Positions 57,737 to 64,000 of a stretch of 64,000 nt of DNA are shown one piece after another; position 1 is the first letter of the stretch; every line of letters starts with the position of its first letter. This stretch comes from Gordonia sp. PDNC005 (GTDB lineage Bacteria > Actinomycetota > Actinomycetes > Mycobacteriales > Mycobacteriaceae), in assembly GCF_016919385.1 (NCBI RefSeq), contig NZ_CP070351.1:2418001-2482000 (forward strand). The letters run 5' to 3'. Made by a program: the position numbers and the translations under genes. The notes below the pieces were generated by a model, which saw nothing but the letters and a program-made list of their open reading frames with translations, was not told the DNA's origin and made no database searches.

Positions 57737-59071
57737 ATGTCCGTGACCACCCGCGACATCGAAGATCTCGTGGACGCCGGCCGTCTCACCGACGCCGCCC
57801 ACGAACTCGCGCAGATGGCTCCGCAGGAAGCGGCGTCCGTCCTCGACGGTCTCGACACTCGACGCGGCACCATCGCCTTCCGACTGCTCCCGAAGGACGA
57901 TGCAGTGGCGGTGTTCGACGACATGTCGTCGAACACGCAGGCCCGACTCATCGAGACCCTCGGAACGTCGGAAGTAGCCGAGGCGTTCGACAATCTCGAC
58001 CCCGACGACCGCGCGGAACTCCTCGACGAGCTGCCCGCGACGGTGGCGAAACGTCTGATCCGAACCTTGTCGGACGCCGAGCGCGAATCGACTGCGGTTG
58101 TCCTCGGCTACGGTCGGAACTCGGTCGGTCGGCGGATGAGTCCTGAGTTCGTCCATGTCTACGGCGACGACTCGGTGCAGGTCGCGCTGGCGCGCGTCAT
58201 CGATCGCGGTCATGACGCCGAGACCATCTACACGATCCCGGTGGTCGATCACGAGCGCCGCCTGCTCGGCGTCGTGAGTCTCCGAGATCTTCTTCTCAGC
58301 GACCCCACGGGTACCGTCGAGAACCACCGACGGCCCCCTGTGTACAGCGTCGCGACGGCGTCCGCCGAAGTCGCCGCACGACGCTGCGTCGACCTCAGCC
58401 TCCCCGCGATGCCCGTGGTCGACAGCGAGGACCGGCTGGTCGGAATGCTGACCCTGGACGACGCCGCGGATGTCGTGGCCGCCGCCAGGGACGAGGACGC
58501 TGCCCGTGCCGGTGCCCACGAGATGTTGAAGACCCCCTACCTGCAGTCGTCGGTCTTCACGATCACCCGCGCTCGGGTGGTATGGCTGTTCGTCCTCGCG
58601 GTCTCGGCGATCCTGACCGTCAATGTCCTGGAGGTCTTCGAGGGGACGTTGGAGCAGAAGGTCGCGCTCGCTCTGTTCATTCCGTTGCTCACGGGCATCG
58701 GCGGCAACACCGGATCGCAGGCAGCCACCACGGTGACCAGGGCTCTGGCCATGGACGAGGTCCGAGCACGAGATGTCGCGCGCGTGGCCGCCAAGGAGGC
58801 ACGAGTCGGCGTGACGATGGGCGCGGCGCTCGGACTCGTCGGCTTCGCCGTGGCGTCGATCGCCTACGACACCGAGATCGGCGTGGTGATCGGTACGACG
58901 ATCGTGTCGATCTGTGTCGTCGCGGCGACCGTCGGCGGCATCATGCCGCTGGTGGCCAAGACCATCCGAGTCGATCCGGCAGTGTTCTCGACACCGTTCA
59001 TCTCGACGTTCTGCGACGCCACCGGTCTGCTGATCTACTTCACGATCGCGAAGACTGTTCTCGGGATCTGA
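57737..59071 (+). CDS. mgtE: Magnesium transporter MgtE
   Basis: 444 residues. The N-terminal superhelical domain (about 1-130, with LPATVAKRLIRTL), a CBS pair (about 135-255), a connecting helix and a five-helix membrane domain with GIGGNTGSQAATTVTRAL are in the MgtE order. Mg2+ binding to the cytoplasmic domain closes the pore. The 45-nt upstream gap is too short for an M-box riboswitch. This gene is an insertion relative to the mycobacterial ilv-DoxX order. Confidence 0.95.
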   Translation: MSVTTRDIEDLVDAGRLTDAAHELAQMAPQEAASVLDGLDTRRGTIAFRLLPKDDAVAVFDDMSSNTQARLIETLGTSEVAEAFDNLDPDDRAELLDELPATVAKRLIRTLSDAERESTAVVLGYGRNSVGRRMSPEFVHVYGDDSVQVALARVIDRGHDAETIYTIPVVDHERRLLGVVSLRDLLLSDPTGTVENHRRPPVYSVATASAEVAARRCVDLSLPAMPVVDSEDRLVGMLTLDDAADVVAAARDEDAARAGAHEMLKTPYLQSSVFTITRARVVWLFVLAVSAILTVNVLEVFEGTLEQKVALALFIPLLTGIGGNTGSQAATTVTRALAMDEVRARDVARVAAKEARVGVTMGAALGLVGFAVASIAYDTEIGVVIGTTIVSICVVAATVGGIMPLVAKTIRVDPAVFSTPFISTFCDATGLLIYFTIAKTVLGI

Positions 59072-59157
59072 CTCGGGGCGGTCCTCCCGTCAGCTGAGTG
59101 CGTCGGCGAGCACGTCGCCACCGGCTCGGGGTGGCGCGTTGCCCCTGGTCCCACTGC

Positions 59158-59171
59158 CTCTTCGCGAAGAG
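59158..59171. other. 14-bp perfect palindrome in the mgtE-ilvD gap
   Basis: CTCTTCGCGAAGAG, in the 327-bp gap 59072-59398. The gap also holds GTATCGATAC (59213-59222), the 22-bp palindrome below and a leader hairpin; no gene is visible. Confidence 0.4.
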
Positions 59172-59252
59172 ATGAGCTGCTGCTGCGGTCGGGGATTCAG
59201 CACCGACCATGCGTATCGATACATTGATACAAAGTGCTCAACACTCATCCGA

Positions 59253-59274
59253 TTGTGTCAAGCACTTGACACAA
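59253..59274. promoter_or_regulatory. 22-bp perfect inverted repeat upstream of ilvD
   Basis: TTGTGTCAAG-CA-CTTGACACAA. The right arm contains TTGACA (59267-59272), so a bound dimer would cover a -35 element. TAAAGT at 59321-59326 is a possible -10 of another promoter nearer to ilvD. Candidate operator for an amino-acid or metabolite regulator. Confidence 0.55.
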
Positions 59275-59337
59275 GCTCCCCGTGTAGAACACGGCAGGAA
59301 TAACCAGCAGGCCACGCGCGTAAAGTAGAAGGACAGT

Positions 59338-59361
59338 CCTCGGCCGTCAGCCCGGCCGGGG
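59338..59361 (+). other. Hairpin in the ilvD leader
   Basis: CCTCGGCCG (59338-59346) pairs with CGGCCGGGG (59353-59361), nine pairs with one G-U and a 6-nt loop. It lies 37 nt before the ilvD ATG; without a U tract it is not a terminator. Confidence 0.4.
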
Positions 59362-59398
59362 TATGGACAACTATTCAGCGATTTGTAGCGAGGAACTC

Positions 59399-61243
59399 AT
59401 GCCAGCCCTTCGGTCTCGGACCACCACGGTCGGCCGCGAAGCAGCCGGAGCACGCGCGCTGTGGCGCGCCACCGGAATGACCGACGACGACTTCGGTAAG
59501 CCGATCGTCGCCATCGCCAACTCGTACACGCAGTTCGTGCCGGGCCACGTGCACCTCAAGAACGTCGGCGAGATCGTCGCCGAGGCCATCGTCGGCGCGG
59601 GCGGCGTGGCGAAGGAGTTCCACACGATCGCCGTCGACGACGGCATCGCGATGGGACACGGCGGCATGCTGTACTCACTCCCGAGCCGCGAGATCATCGC
59701 CGACTCCGTCGAGTACATGGTCAACGCGCACACTGCCGACGCCCTCGTCTGCATCTCGAACTGCGACAAGATCACACCCGGCATGCTCAACGCCGCGATG
59801 CGCCTGAACATCCCGACGGTGTTCGTCTCCGGCGGTCCGATGGAAGCCGGAACGTCGGTCGTCATCAACGGCGTGGTCCGCCCCGGCACCGACCTGATCG
59901 ACGCGATCGTCGCGTCCGCCGACAGCAACGTCAACGATCAGGAGCTCCTCGAGGTTGAGCGATCGGCATGCCCGACCTGTGGATCCTGTTCGGGCATGTT
60001 CACCGCCAACTCGATGAACTGCCTCACCGAAGCCCTGGGCCTCTCGCTGCCCGGCAACGGGTCGACGCTGGCCACCCAGACCGCACGTCGTGACCTGTTC
60101 ACGCGTGCAGGTGAGCTGATCGTCGACATCGCCACGAAGTACTACCAGGACGACGACGAGTCGGTCCTCCCCCGCTCGGTCGCCACCCGTGAGGCGTTCG
60201 AGAACGCCATGGCGCTCGACGTCGCGATGGGCGGATCGACCAACACCGTCCTGCACATCCTGGCGGCCGCACAGGAGGGTGAGGTCTCGTTCGACCTGCA
60301 CGACATCGACCGCATCTCACGCAACGTCCCGTGTCTGGCGAAGGTCGCACCGAACTCGCCCAACTACTACATGGAGCACGTTCACCGAGCGGGCGGAATC
60401 CCCGCGATCCTCGGTGAGCTCAACCGAGCGGGCCTGCTGAACAGGAACGTCCGTCCGGTCCATGCACCGTCGCTCGAGGCGTACCTCGCCGACTGGGACA
60501 TCCGCAGCGGCACCGCCACCGACACCGCCATCGAACTGTTCCACGCCGCGCCCGGCGGAGTCCGCACGACCGAGCCGTTCTCGACGTCCAACCGCTGGGA
60601 ATCGCTCGACACGGACGCCGCCGACGGCTGCATCCGGGATAAGGAGCACGCCTACACCGTCGAGGGCGGCCTCGCAGTGCTCCACGGCAACATCGCGCAG
60701 GACGGCGCCATCCTCAAGACAGCGGGCGTCGACGAGGCGCTGTGGCACTTCCAGGGCCCGGCGCGTGTCGTCGAAAGCCAGGAGGACGCGGTCCACGCGA
60801 TCCTGTCGAAGGAACTGCAGGCGGGCGAAGTCCTCGTGATCCGCTACGAGGGGCCCGCCGGCGGACCCGGCATGCAGGAGATGCTGCACCCGACTGCCTT
60901 CATGAAGGGCACCGGCATGGGGAAGAAGTGCGGCCTGGTCACCGACGGCCGCTTCTCCGGCGGCTCGTCCGGCCTGGTCATCGGCCACGCGTCCCCCGAG
61001 GCTGCCGCAGGCGGCGACATCGGATTGGTCGAGAACGGCGACGAGATCCTCATCGACGTCAAGACACGCACGCTCAAGGTGCTCCTCGACGACGAGACGC
61101 TCGCCGAGCGTCGCGCCAAGATGGAGGCCTCCGAGCGCCCGTGGCAGCCGAAGGACCGCCAACGCCCGGTCACCCAGGCCCTGCGCGCCTACGCCAAGCT
61201 TGCGACGTCGGCCGACAAGGGAGCCGTCCGCGTCGTCGACTGA
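59399..61243 (+). CDS. ilvD: Dihydroxy-acid dehydratase
   Basis: 614 residues, the long form like E. coli IlvD. Cys122 (SNCDKITPG) and the [11 protein letters not shown] cluster (Cys191, Cys194, Cys197) match the Fe-S ligands. It converts dihydroxy acids to the keto acids of Ile and Val. GAGGAA precedes the ATG at 59399; the frame extends to 59363 but that part is not family-like. It stands apart from ilvBNC, with its own palindrome-marked promoter. Confidence 0.95.
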   Translation: MPALRSRTTTVGREAAGARALWRATGMTDDDFGKPIVAIANSYTQFVPGHVHLKNVGEIVAEAIVGAGGVAKEFHTIAVDDGIAMGHGGMLYSLPSREIIADSVEYMVNAHTADALVCISNCDKITPGMLNAAMRLNIPTVFVSGGPMEAGTSVVINGVVRPGTDLIDAIVASADSNVNDQELLEVERSACPTCGSCSGMFTANSMNCLTEALGLSLPGNGSTLATQTARRDLFTRAGELIVDIATKYYQDDDESVLPRSVATREAFENAMALDVAMGGSTNTVLHILAAAQEGEVSFDLHDIDRISRNVPCLAKVAPNSPNYYMEHVHRAGGIPAILGELNRAGLLNRNVRPVHAPSLEAYLADWDIRSGTATDTAIELFHAAPGGVRTTEPFSTSNRWESLDTDAADGCIRDKEHAYTVEGGLAVLHGNIAQDGAILKTAGVDEALWHFQGPARVVESQEDAVHAILSKELQAGEVLVIRYEGPAGGPGMQEMLHPTAFMKGTGMGKKCGLVTDGRFSGGSSGLVIGHASPEAAAGGDIGLVENGDEILIDVKTRTLKVLLDDETLAERRAKMEASERPWQPKDRQRPVTQALRAYAKLATSADKGAVRVVD

Positions 61244-61261
61244 CACCTGATTCTCGATGAT

Positions 61262-61293
61262 TGAGGCCCTCCAGCGATTCCTGGAGGGCCTCA
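61262..61293. terminator. Terminator between ilvD and doxX
   Basis: TGAGGCCCTCCAG (61262-61274) and CTGGAGGGCCTCA (61281-61293), a 13-bp perfect stem with a 6-nt loop, between two convergent genes. Confidence 0.82.
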
Positions 61294-61297
61294 GTCG

Positions 61298-62413
61298 TCA
61301 GTTCTTGACCAGCGGGTTCGTTCCGTTGAAGACGATCCAGACGGCGATAGCGGCACCGATGCCGATCACCAGCCAGGCCGCCGATCCCCACGCGGGACGT
61401 CGAGCCCAACCCCATCGACGATCAAACGCGTACAGGCCCGGCCCGGTGAGGATCAGGGCCGCGGCCGCCGCGGCGAGCATGATCTCGAATTCGAGCCCAC
61501 TGCCGCCTCCGTCACCTGCGAAGAACCACACGCCTCCCGCGAGTGTCGCCTTGTAGGTCATGGCGACCAGGATGCTGCCGAGCACCGCCGACCCGGCTAT
61601 CGGAGTCAGCAGGCCGAGGATCAGCAGGATCCCGCCGGCCGTCTCACTGACTCCTCCGACGAGAGCGAGCCACTTGGTGACATCGGGGTCGAAGCCGATG
61701 CTCGGGTCCGGAACGTTCTGCAGGAAGGTCGAGAACCCGTCGGGCCCGGGTCCGTTCATCCAGCCCGTCAGCTTCTGCAGTCCGTGGACGGTGAAGATGC
61801 CGCCGACGGCGAGGCGAAGGATCAACAGTCCGAGGTCGAGCGTGCCTCGACGCGCCGGAACGGGCTCCGCGGCGACCACAACCGGCGTTGCACCGGCTTC
61901 GGGCTCGGGTTCGAACGGCTCGGTCTGATACTCCGGCACCTCGATGGGAGTGGTCGGCATCGGTTCGATGTACGGCAGCGGATCCTGCGTCAGGTGCTCG
62001 GCGGTGTGCCGTTCGGAACGAGGCCGAACATCGTCGTCGACGTCGACGAACGGTTCGGTCCGGACCGGTTCGTCCGAGGAGGTCACTGCCACGTCGCTGA
62101 TCGGAAGACGGGTGGTGGCGTCGGTGGGCTCGTCCACGTCGTCGGTCACCTTCTCGATGACGGAAGTGTCGGTGTCGTCGGCCGGCGACGCCGCCTTCTC
62201 GACGGCACTCGTGTCGGCTGCGTCATTGACGGGTGAGCCGTCGGGTGCGTCAATGACGCTCGGAGCCTCCACTGCGCCGTCGTCGAGGGGCTGCGGTTCC
62301 GGTGCCGGTCGCCTGCCGTGCTGTTCGAAGAAGTTGTCACGGTCTGGCTGCGGTCGACGTGGGCGGCGCGGCGACGGGCCACCGCTCGTCGAATCGCTGT
62401 CGTTGGAACTCAT
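61298..62413 (-). CDS. DoxX-family membrane protein with long acidic N-terminus (Rv3005c-like)
   Basis: 371 residues. The first about 190 are disordered, acidic and Pro/Thr-rich (DNFFEQHGRR, then repeats of D/E/T/S), then a DoxX domain of four to five helices (LGLLILRLAVGGIFTVHGLQKL). Mycobacterial DoxX (Rv3005c) forms a membrane-associated oxidoreductase complex with SodA and SseA. The ATG at 62413 lacks a strong ribosome site; longer reading to 62530 is rejected. The N-terminal extension makes it clearly longer than the mycobacterial protein (about 280). Confidence 0.83.
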   Translation of the reverse strand: MSSNDSDSTSGGPSPRRPRRPQPDRDNFFEQHGRRPAPEPQPLDDGAVEAPSVIDAPDGSPVNDAADTSAVEKAASPADDTDTSVIEKVTDDVDEPTDATTRLPISDVAVTSSDEPVRTEPFVDVDDDVRPRSERHTAEHLTQDPLPYIEPMPTTPIEVPEYQTEPFEPEPEAGATPVVVAAEPVPARRGTLDLGLLILRLAVGGIFTVHGLQKLTGWMNGPGPDGFSTFLQNVPDPSIGFDPDVTKWLALVGGVSETAGGILLILGLLTPIAGSAVLGSILVAMTYKATLAGGVWFFAGDGGGSGLEFEIMLAAAAAALILTGPGLYAFDRRWGWARRPAWGSAAWLVIGIGAAIAVWIVFNGTNPLVKN

Positions 62414-62498
62414 CACACATCCGAGGGTATGCGCAGGTGGTTGAGTACCGGCTGAGCGGCACCCGACGATTTGGTAACGATCGTTTAGGGTGGACGGC

Positions 62499-63635
62499 AT
62501 GTCGCTGCCCTCTCCCCTCTCGCGGCGCACCGCAGCCGTGGCCGTCGCACTCGTCGTCGCGACGGCGGCGTCCGGATGCGCAAGCTTCTCCGATCAGGAG
62601 ACGACGGCCGACGAAGGGACGTTCAGTTCGGTGCCGACCGGGGTGTATCGACCCGACGCACCTCCTGCTCCGAGCAGGCCGACCGACGAGGGACCGCCGC
62701 CGACCGGTCCGTGCATCGACCCGAATCCCTCGGTGATCGCCACGTGTCTCGCATCGACGTCCGGGCTCAGACCTGCCGACGCACAAGGTCAGACCACATA
62801 TGTCGCCGAGCGCACCACCGGAAAGGTCATCCTGTCCAAGCGGTATGGCCCGCAGCGAGCCGTGGCCACGGTCGACGTCGACGCATCAGGCGACGGCGGT
62901 CTGATCGATTTCGAGATGTCCCCGACGTGGATGCAAGACCAGATGATCTACGCGTTGATCACCACGGCGTCGGACAACCGAGTGGTCCGGATCGCGCCGA
63001 CCGGTTCGGTCAAGCCGATCCTCACCGGGATCCCGAAGGGTGCGACCGGCAATCTCGGGTCGATCACGTTCACCTCACCCACTGAATTGACAATCGCGAC
63101 CGGTGACGCGGGAAGCCCGTCCGACGCGAAGAACCCGTCGTCGCTGGCCGGAAAGATCCTGACCATCGATCCGAACAGGCCGGGTGCCCGCCCGGAAATC
63201 GAGGCGTCTGGGCTGGGGTCCAACGTCGCGTTGTGCCGTGACGCTTCCGACGGTCGGCTGTTCGTCGCAGACAGCGGCGCAGCGGGTGACCGATTGTCGC
63301 TCGTGAGCCAGAAGTCGTTGAAGACGCTGTGGACGTGGGCGGACCGCCCCGGCGTGACCGGCTGCGCGACCGGCACCACCTGGATCGCCGTGTCCGTCGC
63401 ATCCAAGAAGCGCATCGACGTGTTCACCAAGCCGTCGAGCGCAACTCCGACGGTCGCCGAACCGTCGACGGAAGACATGTCGAAGACGTACGGAGCCGTT
63501 GGACGTCTCACCACGTTCGGTGGAGCGTTCCAGTTGGCGACGATCAACAAGACCGTGCCCGGGTCCAAGCCGGTCGGCACCGACGACCGGGTGGCCATCA
63601 ACATGCCGAAGGCCGGCGGCGAGGACCGCACCTAG
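62499..63635 (+). CDS. lppZ: LppZ-like lipoprotein with PQQ-dehydrogenase-type propeller
   Basis: 378 residues. Signal peptide with lipobox AASGC (about 24-28), a Pro/Thr linker, then a beta-propeller related to glucose/sorbosone dehydrogenases (DGGLIDFEMSPTW, NLGSITF, AGKILTIDPNRPGA). The position next to doxX matches mycobacterial LppZ (Rv3006). AGGGTGG precedes the ATG. Whether it binds PQQ or is only a propeller scaffold is not known. Divergent from doxX. Confidence 0.85.
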   Translation: MSLPSPLSRRTAAVAVALVVATAASGCASFSDQETTADEGTFSSVPTGVYRPDAPPAPSRPTDEGPPPTGPCIDPNPSVIATCLASTSGLRPADAQGQTTYVAERTTGKVILSKRYGPQRAVATVDVDASGDGGLIDFEMSPTWMQDQMIYALITTASDNRVVRIAPTGSVKPILTGIPKGATGNLGSITFTSPTELTIATGDAGSPSDAKNPSSLAGKILTIDPNRPGARPEIEASGLGSNVALCRDASDGRLFVADSGAAGDRLSLVSQKSLKTLWTWADRPGVTGCATGTTWIAVSVASKKRIDVFTKPSSATPTVAEPSTEDMSKTYGAVGRLTTFGGAFQLATINKTVPGSKPVGTDDRVAINMPKAGGEDRT

Positions 63636-63709
63636 CTGCTGTCGCGTGTGCCTGTGTGACACGCCGCTCCAGGTTTGACGGCGATCTGGACTCTAGGGGG
63701 ACGCTTCGG

Positions 63710-64000
63710 TCAGGCGCCGCAGGCGGCGAGGACGAGTTCCTTGACGCGAGCCGGGTCGGCCTGACCGCGGGTCGCCTTCATGACGTCTCCGACGATCTTG
63801 CCCGCGGCTTGGACCTTGCCGCTTCGGATCTTGTCAGCGATGTCGGGGTTGGCGACGAGCGCCTCATCGACGGCCTTCTGCAGTGCCGAGTCGTCCCGGA
63901 CCACTTCGAGGCCTCGATCAGCCACGATCTGTTTGGGCTCGCCTTCGCCGTCGAGGACCGCGGTGACGACCTGCTGAGCCAGCTTGTTCGTGAGCTTGCC
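63710..64000 (-). CDS. gatB: Glu-tRNA(Gln)/Asp-tRNA(Asn) amidotransferase subunit B, C-terminal part
   Basis: The last 96 codons: the [16 protein letters not shown] region and the YqeY-like tail ([29 protein letters not shown]). The gene runs off the window end. GatB with GatC and GatA converts Glu-tRNA(Gln) to Gln-tRNA(Gln), the partner reaction of gltX and tRNA-Gln at 43.5-45.2 kb. Confidence 0.93.
   Translation of the reverse strand, partial: GKLTNKLAQQVVTAVLDGEGEPKQIVADRGLEVVRDDSALQKAVDEALVANPDIADKIRSGKVQAAGKIVGDVMKATRGQADPARVKELVLAACGA

Overview
The window is chromosomal DNA from a high-GC actinobacterium of the mycolic-acid-containing order Mycobacteriales. A Gordonia- or Williamsia-like genus is my guess and cannot be proven from the sequence alone. 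The main evidence is gene order. From memory of Mycobacterium tuberculosis H37Rv, positions 459-17312 follow the Rv2412 (rpsT) to Rv2427c (proA) block. Positions 24679-64000 follow the Rv2973c (recG) to Rv3009c (gatB) block. The stretch in between (about 17.3-24.6 kb) and several smaller insertions are accessory.

Layout. At 1-275 there is a truncated sulfotransferase-like gene. At 0.46-1.8 kb are rpsT and a holA-like clamp-loader gene. At 1.8-5.5 kb sits a copper cassette: two CsoR-type operators, a CopZ-like chaperone, a His-rich exported protein, a CopA ATPase and a 48-residue peptide with two Cys-Cys pairs. At 5.5-8.9 kb are comEC, comEA and degV. At 9.0-11.1 kb a GntR-TetR chimeric regulator diverges from an FAD monooxygenase. 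At 11.1-19.2 kb a nine-gene minus-strand run, mostly with 4-nt stop/start overlaps, goes response regulator, histidine kinase, proA, moxR, VWA protein, nadD, rsfS, gpgP, octT. At 19.3-24.6 kb are a DUF305 lipoprotein, an RpiR-regulated transporter/amidohydrolase cluster and an HNH nuclease.

The second half is mainly core metabolism: recG and a FakA-like DAK2 protein; rpmB; a crotonase; ung, a gamma-carbonic-anhydrase-like protein and thiL; DUF3515 and a TerD-VWA fusion; gpsA; fbiD, ppk1 and mutT1; hupB; leuD and leuC with a divergent IclR regulator; a PPOX protein; tRNA-Glu, tRNA-Gln and gltX; an alpha/beta hydrolase and an FAH-family protein; an MFS transporter; leuB and serA; a secreted S1 protease; two SRPBCC proteins; ilvC, ilvN and ilvB; a small membrane protein and mgtE; ilvD; DoxX; an LppZ-like lipoprotein; and the 3' end of gatB.

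How the genes work together. Branched-chain amino acid synthesis is the dominant theme: ilvBNC, ilvD, leuB and leuCD are all here. ilvB is preceded by a 16-codon leader peptide (control codons Ile-Leu-Val-Val-Val-Leu) and a rho-independent attenuator, and ilvD by a perfect 22-bp palindrome. gltX, tRNA-Glu, tRNA-Gln and gatB together form the indirect Gln-tRNA route. fbiD and the PPOX protein point to coenzyme F420. gpgP and octT point to glucosylglycerate-based polysaccharide synthesis. DegV and the DAK2 protein could form a fatty-acid kinase pair.

I saw no rRNA, insertion sequence, prophage or CRISPR array. The items I consider most worth following up are the CC-motif copper peptide, the ilvB attenuator, the TerD-VWA gene at the site where mycobacteria carry ddlA, the RpiR cluster, and several long palindromes.
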